Assembly: GCF_030936135.1 (NCBI RefSeq)
Contig: NC_082600.1
Coordinates: forward strand, 18,421,943-18,485,942
Reading direction: 5' to 3'
Origin: Gavia stellata
Taxonomy: Eukaryota > Chordata > Aves > Gaviiformes > Gaviidae
DNA length: 64,000 nt
Positions 36,996 to 46,900 of the stretch are shown piece by piece; position 1 is the stretch's first letter, and the number at the start of each line of letters is the position of its first letter. The notes under the pieces were generated by a model, which was not told where the DNA came from, did no database searches, and saw only the letters and a program-made list of their open reading frames with translations. A program made the position numbers and the translations under genes.

Positions 36996-38186
36996 CTATC
37001 CAAAAGAAACAAGCACGCAGCAGTGAAGCATTTGCTGCAAAATAACAGACTCAACTCTAGGTTTAGAGGAAGTAAAACATCAACTGCCATCACATTTTCA
37101 GCACAAGCATACACTCCTGCTAACTCTCTACAATGATTATCAGTATCATTTAAGGACTGGAAAGAGCCGATAAAAATTCCAGGGAAAAACTGAAATAATT
37201 CTCTCTTTGTCGACAGCCTTTTATGCCTTCTACATACCAAGGAATCTCGGTCCTATCTTTATCATTTCTAAATAATACTCTTCTAAACTGTCCTAAACAT
37301 AGGACAGGTGAAGATACCTGTTGCACCCTGCACATTTAAACTCTTACATAACTTTTTATAATTGTTTCTTTACATGTAAGAGATACTAAGTCTTCATATT
37401 GATCACATACTGAACTTGAGAAGAATTAGGTCCCAAAGCTCTCCATAAACTGGTGGAAACTATTTAGGCAATTAAAAGCAGTCAGCAGCTTTCTTTTGTT
37501 CTTGCAACACTCACAGTATGCAGCATAACATTCTTCATCCATACATTTATACAAAAGAATCCTATAGTTTACCTACAGAACTCATAATTGAAGCCAATCA
37601 TCTTTTTTTTTTATTCTTTGATCCTGCAGCTTCAAACATGGAATATCACTCGTGCCCTTCAAGGCAGAAGAGGCTGAATCCTTAATGCTTACACGTTAAG
37701 TAGGTCACTCACTGAAGTGCTGAACTGCTTTCAATTCAAAAGATTTCGCCAAAGTTCGTACTCAGGAACCAACAGCACAGTTTGTTCCTTGCTACTTAAA
37801 GGAATTACAGTTTAAAAAGCATTCTTTTGAATGAAGACTATTGAGGTAGTTGATAATGATGCGCCTCGGTAAGAATCTTTTTCTCACCAATTGTACTGAT
37901 CAGAATTTTCCAATTAAAAAGTTATAAAGTTATTATTTTATTCTGCAGCTGTAACCTTCTAAAAGGTAGAACTCTCCCTAGTTTTTTTTGGACTGGAGTG
38001 GACAGCAGCGCAAGATTAAACTTTCAATATTCCTTTGCATAGGATAAAAAGAAATACCTTAGAACTCATGTAATAATCTTTTGAGAACTACAGCAAACCT
38101 TCCCAAGTAAGAATAACCATACAAACTTAACCGACACTAACTTATTTCTATGCAAATGGCAATTCTGCTACTTATAGTTTCCTTAC

Positions 38187-38240
38187 CCTTCCATGGAACC
38201 AGTCTTCACAAACTATGCATTGTATCATCTCATCTGGAAT
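38187..38240 (-). CDS. UBR7: UBR7 exon 5, PHD core (54 nt)
   Basis: 18 codons, phase 0 both ends (ATCTAG acceptor, AGG|GTAAGG donor). It encodes IPDEMIQCIVCEDWFHGR, the PHD core with C-x-x-C and the W-F-H triad. Skipping it would keep the frame but destroy the zinc finger. Confidence 0.95.
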
Positions 38241-39371
38241 CTAGATGAACAGTCATATTATTAGCATTAATAGCAACCTCCAGAATCTTTCACAAGCCTC
38301 AAACCACAGTATTATGTGAAGCCTACTCAAGTGAATTGCATTTCCTCTTCACCCACCCACAGGGAGCTGCCATTAATAATTAGTTACCGCTTCATCAATC
38401 AGTTTGCTTCCCTGAAGTTCAATAGCATATGTAATTTGTCATATTATCAAGACTGTAGAAATTTCCATTTATTATGACAAAACTAGTTTTCCCAGTAGAG
38501 CGAGACATTCTCACACAAAAGAGCTGATAAAAGTTAATACACTACTGGTATCTTTCTTCCTCTAAACAGCAATGCATGAACAGGCAGCTTAGCAAAAGAA
38601 AGACGTTGATATTCATGATGTCATCAAGTTTATATAGGAATGCCAGAATCCTAACTTAACTGTCCACAATGCAGTACAGTACAAACTGCTTTGTTATGAA
38701 ACAATTATTAATTATTTCTTTAGAAATGTTTAGCTATCTCTGAACTTCAGAGATGTGAGTTTATAAGATACTTTTTTGTATTTGAAAGACTTGCGCCTTC
38801 CTTATTCTTTAAAACACCTCGCTTCTATGACTGCAAACAAAAGTGTGTATGTGCAAACCAAGTGGTGTATTTTAATACTTCAGACAGAGAAAAAGCATTC
38901 TGTCTACCGTAAAGAAAAGCTAAAGCCCGTGCTATGGGACAGACTCTCCCCATCCCTAAAGCTTTGTCAGAGCACTGTTGCTGGCACGAGGAAGCAGATT
39001 CTGGTCTCTCCTAAGATGTGCAATGTGTTTATTATGTGTTTGCCACATTTCTCGAGATGATGAGAAACCCAGGCCCTAAGGGAACTCTGTAACTTTAGAG
39101 AGAGGAAAGCAGAGAAAACTGCAGCAGCGTTTTGTCCAAATGATGGTTTGTCCTCCTCATCTGTCTCTAAGGCATAAACATATTCTACCATTTAAGAAAA
39201 ACCCGATAATGTAATTACTTTATACAGCACATGACAACCAAAAGCAATACAGAACCTAAGATTTCTTAAAGTGGGATCTTCCCTATAAAGCAGCTCAGCG
39301 ACCACCCTTCACACAATGTTTTGCATAAATACCATCTATATGTGATTGCTACTGTTTTTTGTATTTCTTAC

Positions 39372-39467
39372 CTCATCTTCAGGATCAGGATAAGGTCTTT
39401 TACAAGTACAGTATAATCCATAGAAATTGTCATTATACTTATTTCCTGAATTCACCTTGCCCTTTTC
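39372..39467 (-). CDS. UBR7: UBR7 exon 4, start of the PHD finger
   Basis: 32 codons, phase 0 both ends (acceptor TTTTCCTAG read on the minus strand, donor GAG|GTAAGA). It encodes EKGKVNSGNKYNDNFYGLYC, then TCKRPYPDPEDE. It supplies the first C-x-C zinc-ligand pair of the PHD finger at about residues 143-145. Confidence 0.94.
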
Positions 39468-41047
39468 CTAGGAGGAAAGGAAAAAATGTCTTAATAGACA
39501 ATGCAGTGAAAAACAAAAGACAGAAAAGATGTATAATTTAAAAAAAACCCAATTCCTGGTCCACTTTAATTCCTAAGAGCAATCATTATACTCATCAGCT
39601 TGAAGATCCAAAAAGAAAGATATTATCCAGACACCTACGCTATACAGTGAGCAGCAGATAGGGCATGTGAGGAATACTGAAGTTCAAAAGGGAAGAGGAA
39701 AAACAGTCTTTGTAACGAATGGCAACTGTGGTGTTTGTTAAGCTACTGCTAATCTAAAACAATTTAAGAGCTTTGATCACCAACCACGCCTGCCTGCTGC
39801 CATTATAGCAATGTCTGTAGATTTATTGTGCACCTTCCCCTCCATTTTTTTTTTTAAACATCCAGACTGTGATCCAAACCCAACTTTGTTTAATTGTCCC
39901 ACTGAGCTTCCACTAAATTCATGTCACTTCAGCCTCACTCTACAGGAGAGGACTATCTACATTACAAAACATGCTGAATGAAATTCAATTACAGGTAATC
40001 ACATTTAAGAAAACAACAGCTAATACAGCTGCAGTCAGAGGGCTTCAGAACTGCATGTAGTTGCAGTCTAAGGCCATGACTGGCCCCTGCAGAAACAGCT
40101 GTGACCATTTATGATGTTACTACAAAACGCTTTCTACCACTATTCTGACAAAGGAAAAACAGACAATGCGAGCACCTGGCATCCATTAAGTCAGCCAGAT
40201 TAACAGACAGATGCTGAAGGTCACTTAACCTGTACAATTGATTTTGCACTGAACTGAAGGAAGAGGAACAACCATGTGATCCATTTCATTGACTCGAATG
40301 AGAAACAGTAACATCTTAAAATTGTCACAAGTGTCTCTTTAGGGATCACTGGACTGTAGCCCTAGGCTGACTAGCTCAGGGTCCGCCCCGATTCTGCCAG
40401 AACAAAATGGACATATACAAAACCACTTGCTGTTTCTACATTTGGATTGTTACTACCCTGGGAGCAGCACTGCAGGCAAGCCAAGCAGCTCCCTGTTGCT
40501 GCTTCCCAGAAGATTACCAACTACTTGATGAGTCCAAAATGCCCACCGAGTATGAAAGCACAGGGAGCTTAATACAGTAAAACACTATCCCATCAGTAGG
40601 CTCTGGTGACAACCTACCAAAAAAGATTAGGGCACTAATGCCACCACAAAAAGCGGGAGGGAACTGTCCCTTTAACAGCAGCACAACCTTAAATTTCCCT
40701 AATGCTACTGCAAAATTGCACACCAAAAGGTTCTCCTGAAGCCAGCTTAAAGCTATTGAGATGTGTTAATGTAGGCACCACGACATGTTTCTGGCATTGT
40801 GCTGACCATGGATGCAGAACTGCTGCATTCATGGATGACAAGGATCAAACGTTCTCTCTCATCTCCCCTCCCAACATTTCCCTTTGGTGCCTCGACAGTT
40901 TTATCTCCTCATGTAATACTTCCACCTTGTTTAACTTGCTGGGAAAAGCAGAGGCATCACATGAGTCAGCACTGGCTGAGGCAAGGCACCAGCCTCCCAA
41001 GACTGCTATTTTGATTCTGTACGTATGGAACCTGTGTCTGAACTTAC

Positions 41048-41108
41048 TGGGAGTAACTTGCACTGCAGATTTTTGAACTTGCTATTTCCACAATCACAGC
41101 GGAAGTTC
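41048..41108 (-). CDS. UBR7: UBR7 exon 3, end of the UBR box
   Basis: 61 nt, one base completing Arg103, phase 0 out at CCA|GTAAGT. It encodes RNFRCDCGNSKFKNLQCKLL and P. The C-D-C-G motif supplies the final zinc ligands of the UBR box. Confidence 0.95.
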
Positions 41109-41687
41109 CTGGAAAGAAAAACATAGCATTTCAGGTTTTTTATTAACTGAAAACACATTAGTTTTTGTGTTCATAACAATTCCCAGAAGTTTATTAAGAA
41201 CCATAAAAATATTCTTGAGGCTATTTAAACAATAGGTTCTGTCAGAACTGGCCAAAGGGCCTTGCTGCCTTACCCTCTCACGTGGTGTTCTTGGCAGACC
41301 TCAGGTAACACCATCAGCTTCGACAGCGCTTGGCTGGGAGACCACAATAGCACAGCTAACCCCAGGGGCTGCAACTACCGTGCTCAAAAACGCGAGCATG
41401 TGTGTTGGGGAGAGAGGAGTGTGAACTGGTTCATATCCGAAGGCTGGATCCACAAAGGCGATTAAGCTCTTGTCTCCTAGTCAGCCGCCTAAGCTCTCAC
41501 TTAAATAGGGCTGGTATGCGAGGCGAACGGGGGAACAGCGACCTGACCTCAGCTGCCTGTGCGGTTTTGCTGGGAGTGGTGTATTTTGTATGAGTCACAG
41601 ATGGGAACGTCGTCCTACCTCAGCGAGATGTATCACACAGCGGGGGAGGCTCCGGAGACATTCCCACGGCCAGCTCGCCTCACCTCA

Positions 41688-41709
41688 CCTCACACCACAC
41701 CACACCACA
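41688..41709. repeat. short CCTCA/CCACA simple repeat
   Basis: Three CCTCA-type units followed by CACCA-type units, within UBR7 intron 2 at the edge of the CpG island. Low-complexity sequence with no obvious role. Confidence 0.8.
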
Positions 41710-42021
41710 GCCCCCCCGCGGAGCGTCCCAGCACTCGGGTCCGGGAGGAGAAGGCAGGCGGCGACGGTCAGCGTACACCGCCTTGCTTCCCAGCCCGCAG
41801 AAGGGGCCCCCGTTTCGCTCCGGGGCAGCTGCGAGGAACCGACACGGCCAGGGGGCTGCCGAGGGAAGCGGCGGGAGGGGCCCCGGGGCCCCGCGCCCTC
41901 AGCGCCGCAGGCTGAGGGTGCTCGCGGCGCCGCCCCCGCCCACCACCAGCGCACGCGCGCTTCCCGCCGCCAGGAGGGGCAGGCGCGCGCCCCCGCCCCG
42001 CCCCGCGCCGCGCCGCGGTAC

Positions 42022-42155
42022 CTCTTGGTGTAGAGCTCGAAGAGGCGGTGGGTGCCGTGGCACTCGTAGCTGCAGGCCAGGCAGATCCCCGCCGGCTCCC
42101 CGCCGGGCGGCGTGCAGGTGCTGCAGGCGTACAGCGCCTGCCTCTTCACCGCGCC
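42022..42155 (-). CDS. UBR7: UBR7 exon 2, UBR box core
   Basis: 134 nt, phase 0 in (CGCAG|GGCGCG), two bases out (AG|GTACCG). It encodes GAVKRQALYACSTCTPPGG, then GICLACSYECHGTHRLFELY and TKR. The pattern C-x-x-C, C-x-x-C-x-x-x-C-H-x-x-H is the UBR zinc fold. It is GC-rich because it lies in the CpG island. Confidence 0.95.
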
Positions 42156-42268
42156 CTGCGGGGCGACACCGGCGCAGGCTACAGGGGCCGCCGGGGGGTC
42201 CCGGCCCCGGGCGGCCCCGCCCCCACCCCCGCGGCCCCGCCCCCCGCGGCGCCCGGCCCCGCCCCCAC

Positions 42269-42442
42269 CTGGGAGTAGCTGCAGCGCTCGTGGTCGCTGC
42301 CCCCCAGCACGGCCCGCGCCTCCTTCTCGAGCTCCTCGTTCTCCGCCAGCACCTCCGCCAAGGAGACCACGGGCTCCTCCGCGCCGCCCCCGCAGCCGCT
42401 CCCCGGCTCGGCGCCCTCCGCCGCCGCCGCCGCCGCCTCCAT
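42269..42442 (-). CDS. UBR7: UBR7 exon 1, start codon; complete gene of 419 aa
   Basis: UBR7 is an atypical E3 ligase of the N-recognin family, with a UBR box (about residues 52-118) and a PHD-type finger (about 140-203) but no RING. In mammals it monoubiquitinates histone H2B and is nuclear. The ATG is at 42442 in strong context (GGCGATGG). Exon 1 encodes 58 residues: an Ala run (MEAAAAAAEG), a Gly/Glu-rich stretch, then VVSLAEVLAENEELEKEARA and VLGGSD. It ends CSYSQ at CAG|GTGGGG. The frame upstream stays open to 42529 but the codon there is GTG, so I keep 42442. All eleven exons join in frame to 1260 nt. The gene is head to head with GON7. Confidence 0.95.
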
Positions 42443-42713
42443 CGCCAGGACGCGAGGCCGAGGGCAAGCCGAGGCGGGAAACACGCGGCCGAGGCGCCAG
42501 GGGGCGCCACAGCGGAAGCGGAACCGCACGCCCCACGTGACCGGGGCCGCGCGTCACAGAGGGGAGCGGCGGGGGAGGCCGCGCGGCAGGCTGGCGGCGG
42601 GCACGTGACCGGCGGGAGGGGCGGGGCGGGGTCGTCGGCCGGCCGGCGGGCTGCGCGCTGCGCGCGCTTCCGGGTCAGCGCGCGCCGGGCGGCGATTGGG
42701 CGGCAGCGGCGCG

Positions 42714-42912
42714 ATGGAGCTGGTGGCGGAGCTGAGGGGCCGCGACGGGCAGACGCGCTCGGTGCGGGTGCCGTGCCCGGCGGAGGAGGGCGAGGGCGGC
42801 CAGCTGCGCGGGCTGCGGCGGGGCCTGGCCGAGCTGCAGGAGCGGGTGGTGGAGCTGCTGGCGCCCCTGGTGCAGGAGGAGAGAGAGGCGGCGGGCGGCG
42901 GCGGGCCGCGCG
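42714..42912 (+). CDS. GON7: GON7 exon 1 (KEOPS complex subunit)
   Basis: GON7 is the small, largely disordered fifth subunit of KEOPS, which makes N6-threonylcarbamoyladenosine (t6A) at position 37 of ANN-decoding tRNAs; it binds LAGE3. Exon 1 encodes 66 residues from the ATG in context GGCGCGATGG. The start MELVAELRGRDGQTRSVRV and the motifs GLRRGLAELQERVVELL and LVQ match the conserved N-terminal half, where GON7 folds on its partner. The exon ends one base into a Gly codon at CGC G|GTGAGT. The whole protein is 112 aa, slightly longer than the roughly 100 aa mammalian form. It is divergent from UBR7, with which it shares a promoter. Confidence 0.92.
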
Positions 42913-43026
42913 GTGAGTGGCGGGGGGGGCGGCCGGCGGGGGCCCGGGCCGGAGCGCGGGGAGGGGGCTCCGCCGCCCCCGGCGTCTCCCGCGCCGCTCA
43001 CCCGCGCCCCGCTTGCACCCTGGCAG

Positions 43027-43166
43027 GTGACGTCGAGGATGACGACGAGGAGGAGGGGGAGGATGAGGATGAGGATGAAGGCGAAGCGGAGAACGGCGCC
43101 GACACCGACTCGAAGGCGGGCGCCGATGACCCGCCCCCAAAGCGGACGAGAGTTCGGCAGCCCTGA
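43027..43166 (+). CDS. GON7: GON7 exon 2, acidic tail and stop
   Basis: 140 nt after the acceptor CCCTGGCAG, ending TGA at 43164-43166. It encodes an acidic, low-complexity tail (GDVEDDDEEEGEDEDEDEGE) from GAG/GAT repeats, then a basic end PPPKRTRVRQP that could act in nuclear import. The preceding intron is only 114 bp and open in frame. Confidence 0.9.
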
Positions 43167-43650
43167 TGGCGGCGCTGGGGACCGAGCGCAGGCCCAGAGC
43201 GGGACGCGCCCGCTGTACCGGCTGCCGGCGTGCCCCGGGCCGGGGTGGGCCGCTCTGGGCAGGCGGGCGCCTGCGTCTCTTCTGCTCGCGTTTTGAAAGC
43301 GAAGTGTCCATCCCGACGCTGTTTTAACGCGGAAGCCTTAACGAAAGGATGCGCCTTGGTGTTAGCAGCGTGTTGCTTGCTGAGAAGAACTTCCAGTAAA
43401 CTAGCTGGCAAATACAAGACTGTTCTCACAAGTCTTCTGACTGCTGCGTTTTTAACGACTTGTTCCGAGTCACAGTATTTCTTCATGTGACTTAAAACAA
43501 ACTTGTGAAGTAAGGTAATAAAATCGGGAAAGAGTTATTTTGTCAGACATGATCTTAAAATGATACAAGACAACTTTTATTTGTATGGAGAGAAAGCAAT
43601 GTAAGACCAGTATAGTATTCAAAATTAATAAACACCTGTAGGACTGTGTC
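43167..43650 (+). other. GON7: GON7 3' untranslated region
   Basis: GC content falls sharply after 43300. AATAAA signals occur at 43517-43522 and 43627-43632. The second is followed by a GT-rich stretch (GGACTGTGTCCGTTCCTG), so cleavage may be near 43540 or near 43650. Confidence 0.6.
43517..43522 (+). terminator. GON7 proximal poly(A) signal
   Basis: AATAAA about 350 bases after the stop codon. A second AATAAA lies at 43627-43632; which is used cannot be told from sequence. Confidence 0.55.
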
Positions 43651-43678
43651 CGTTCCTGAACAGTCCTACAATGGAAGA

Positions 43679-43945
43679 TTTTTTTTTTTTTTGCCTATCA
43701 TCTAGAAGGTTTATTTTAGTCACCCATCAATCACATATGTTCCTGGAAAAGATCATAGACAAAGACTGAAAGAGTTGGGAATCTTGGTTTCAAAAAAATC
43801 CCCAGTTTTTGTGACAGCCAGGAAAGTGACAAGTCAGTGTGACTTTGATAATTACCTTTAATAGTCCACAATTCAAAAACTGCTCTGTCCCAAGACTGTT
43901 TTCTCCAAGCGTGGTTTTTTTTTTCTCTCCTTTTTTTTTTCATGC
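43679..43945 (-). pseudogene. possible retroposed 3' end with A-tail, source unknown
   Basis: Read on the minus strand, a 70-codon open frame (43731-43943, ending DLFQEHM) is followed by AAAATAAAC and then, some 16 bases later, by 14 consecutive A (plus-strand T run 43679-43692). A poly(A) signal just before a genomic A-tract is the mark of a processed retrocopy. I do not recognise the parent gene. The tract could also be an ordinary T-run that arose by slippage. Confidence 0.25.
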
Positions 43946-46900
43946 AGCAGTCAATCTTTATATACTTTCTTCCATCACTGAGTTTTATCCAGGTTGATTT
44001 TTAGGCTCACTTGGCAGCTAAGTCAAATAGAGTGAACACCACAGCTTAATACTCTGCCTATGCAGAACTCTCAACATTACCTAAAAATAAGAAAAAAGAA
44101 GAGCAGAGTGATTTTTTGAGATGCTTTCTAAAAACAAAACTTTGGGCAGAAATTAGGGGAAATGTAGTAGGGTTCTACGCTGGTTGCTGTAGTTTATTTT
44201 AGAGGTGGAGAAAGTATAAATATTTGAGTAACACCTATGAGTACATTATGTGTAACAGTTCTTGGCTGTATAAATCAACATAACCCAATCCTTCTGCTTA
44301 GATAGCTTGTTCTTTCTTTTGATGATAATGCAGCATGTGGAATGCCATTAAGGTAACATGCTTCCCATATGTTAACTTCAATTCCCAGTTTTTGTTTGGT
44401 GCATGCTTCTGTGAACAGGCATAAAATGTTCTTGATAGCCAGTCCATAGAGCTTACTGTGGTGCCTGAGAGTCTTCTCTAGCAGAAGTTAACTGACTGAT
44501 TTCATAGTGTGAAAAACATTTTTTTTTTCATTTCCATGTGTTCTGCTGGCATAGTTTGTTTATGTATTATGGAAACTGAGCAAATCTTGGGACTTGTGTA
44601 TGGAGGGCAAAATACTGGAATAAATGATGAATTTTTATGAGCACAAAATTCTCCGCATTAGTTTGAAATGGGGGGGAGTTGGAAAAGAGGTCCAGTAAAC
44701 ATATTTTGGACATCTTTATGTACTCTTATTCTAAGAAATTGACACACCCATTATTCTGTTAGCAGATAGGACAGAGGCATAACTGAGGAGAAAAGACCAA
44801 CTCTGAAGACCAGGAAGCTTTAGTTGCTGAGGACCTAGGTTAAGAGAAAATTACACAAATTAATTCTGATCTCTTGTCAGGCTGCAAAATCTTGAAGAGA
44901 TAAAATGCTTAAAAAGTGGTTTAGGCTAGATTATTTATTGAAGGAAGTGGCATTGAAGGAAGTGGCTTATCAAAATGGCAAAGGCAACACTTAAAAAAAA
45001 CCTAGCCTGATAAATGTATCAGAAGGGCTCCTTCACGTGACCTGTGCTAAAGTGATGACATCTTTCATGAGCTCTGTTCTGCAGCTTTGGAAGCTTGTGG
45101 TAGAGCTACATCTGAGAGCAGTGTTTTCCCTGGGTGGTGGTTTTTTTTTTTTCCTCCCCCCCCAAGACTACAGCCTTAAACACTGCAACAATGGTGTGAG
45201 CTGTGGAATGGCCAAAAAGCAACTTTTAACATTAAGCATGAGTTTGTGGCCTTTATGTAAATTTAAACTTTGTGTAAATAGTCCACTGGCACATCATGGG
45301 CTGAAAATCTCCGTTGTAAAGCAACAAACCCTAACTTTAGTAGTGTGGGACTAAATGCCGGTAATACTCCAGTAATGGGATACTTCTTTTTTCTATCAGC
45401 CTGGACACAGTAACACGCTGCACCTGAGCTCCAGAAGATATCAATGAGCACTGGGTCAAGAACAACCACAGTTTTTGCCTTTAAAGAATCATTTCTAGTC
45501 CTTACTGTGGCCACAAAAACTTTTAAACAACGAAAAAGGTACAGGAGCTTCATGGGGCCTTATATAATTCTAAACTGTAGGTTTGCTTGTCACAGATTCA
45601 ACAGAGGACTGCGTTTTTCTGAGAGTTGCTGCAAGGTAACTAGGCACAGAAAGCTTTGGAGTGATGGGGTTTGGGTTTTTTTTTCCTTTCCCCCCTCCAT
45701 ATCTGTTTTAGGACCTACCCTATAGCTGTGTTCTGAACCCCTTCTGGGGAGCCCCTTTCTCCCCCAGAAGGACTGCAGTCTCCCAGTTCTGTACTGTCCT
45801 TCTAGCCAAACAACCGGCAAAAGGTACAGGGTGCAACAGAGAGAACCAGCTGGTGCTACTCACTGGTTGTGGCACCCTTTTTCCAAGCAACTGAGTCAGA
45901 CAAATCACTGAAGCATGCAGGTTTTTCCATGGCTTGTGGGAGAGGGTCCAAGATTTTCTGAAGACAGAAAAACTTAAGGTTTATGTGCATGGAGAATATA
46001 GCAAAAGCCTGCAATGACTTTTACAAAGCTGTCCTAGAGGGTGAAGCTTTATGCATGCTGTAAGTCAACCGTGGGCCCTTCATTTTAGGTGGAGTAGATA
46101 AGCCTCAATGGAAGAAAAATGGCATACTCTTCACCTTGGAGGTATACCTTAACCAAACTTCAGGCTAGCACAGAACAAGCCCAGTTCACCACCTCTGCGC
46201 TCTTTAGTATAGTTTGTATGTCCTACTAATAGAATTTAGTTTTACTAGCCAGAGGGGGCTAGATGGATTTCCATACCGATAAAGGGGGAGAATGCTGGTA
46301 TGTTTCTATTGAATTAAAAGAGCTGAAGTGATACTAAATTAAATTCTCGGTAGTGTTTAGATGAGAACCAACTACTTTTACTAGTTGCAAAACAGAACAG
46401 CAAAAATGTCAAAGCAAGTCTCCTTCACATAGACTGGGATTATATGACATACTCTATTGTTACTGCTTTGAAACACTGAATTTGCTGGTTCAAACAACTT
46501 TGAGGCTAAATTCACAGAGGAATTTAACAGGTTGCAGTGGTCTGTGTTTAAAAGTTTAAAATCACAAGTATGATATTTATTAGGCACTCAGATGATTCTG
46601 CAAGGGAAAGGGCGCAATCCCATTATGCCTGATAATCAGGGCATTGTCTAAAAGTGCAAGACCTTTACTGGTTCCTAAGAGAGAGATTCACTCTCAGCAT
46701 TTTCATTAAAAGGATTTGAATGCGATTCACCCATTGCAGCCCCTGTGTAATTCCCACTCATTCTAGCTTAAAAGTTAATTTATACACAAGCTACTACAGA
46801 TACCAGATTCCCCCTAAAATACACACTAATCTGGCAGTTAGGACATAATAACATATCATGGGGCTTAATAAATGGTTAACACTCAGCAGTGTAAACAACT

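Larger units (their letters stand above)
32738..42021 (-). other. UBR7 introns 2-10 (between the listed exons)
   Basis: Nine introns of 0.4-1.6 kb, all GT-AG on the minus strand. They are AT-rich until about 41.5 kb, where GC content rises into the CpG island. Intron 2 contains a short CCTCA/CCACA tandem run at 41688-41709. I see no transposon and no embedded gene. Forward open frames at 35565-36134 and 35755-35994 are antisense shadows of exon 7. Confidence 0.75.
41900..43300. promoter_or_regulatory. CpG island: bidirectional UBR7/GON7 promoter
   Basis: About 1.4 kb of very GC- and CpG-rich sequence covering both first exons. The two start codons face away from each other, 271 bp apart (42442 minus, 42714 plus). 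Between them lie two CACGTG E-boxes (42534-42539, 42602-42607), ETS-type GGAAG and CTTCCGG sites (about 42513 and 42667-42673), GC boxes, and an inverted CCAAT (ATTGG at 42695-42699). There is no TATA box. Transcription start sites are not visible from sequence. Confidence 0.85.

Noticed and set aside
42443-42529. Arg-rich N-terminal extension of UBR7
   Set aside because: The frame is open upstream of the start, but the codon at 42529 is GTG, not ATG, and there is no in-frame ATG in between. The ATG at 42442 has a strong context.
42696-42713. Earlier start for GON7
   Set aside because: The codon at 42696 is TTG. The ATG at 42714 gives the conserved MEL start.
41685-43311. Long open frames (up to 470 codons) on both strands of the UBR7/GON7 CpG island
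   Set aside because: Stop codons are rare in very GC-rich sequence. The products are Arg/Pro/Gly/Ala low-complexity, and they cross known exons in wrong frames.
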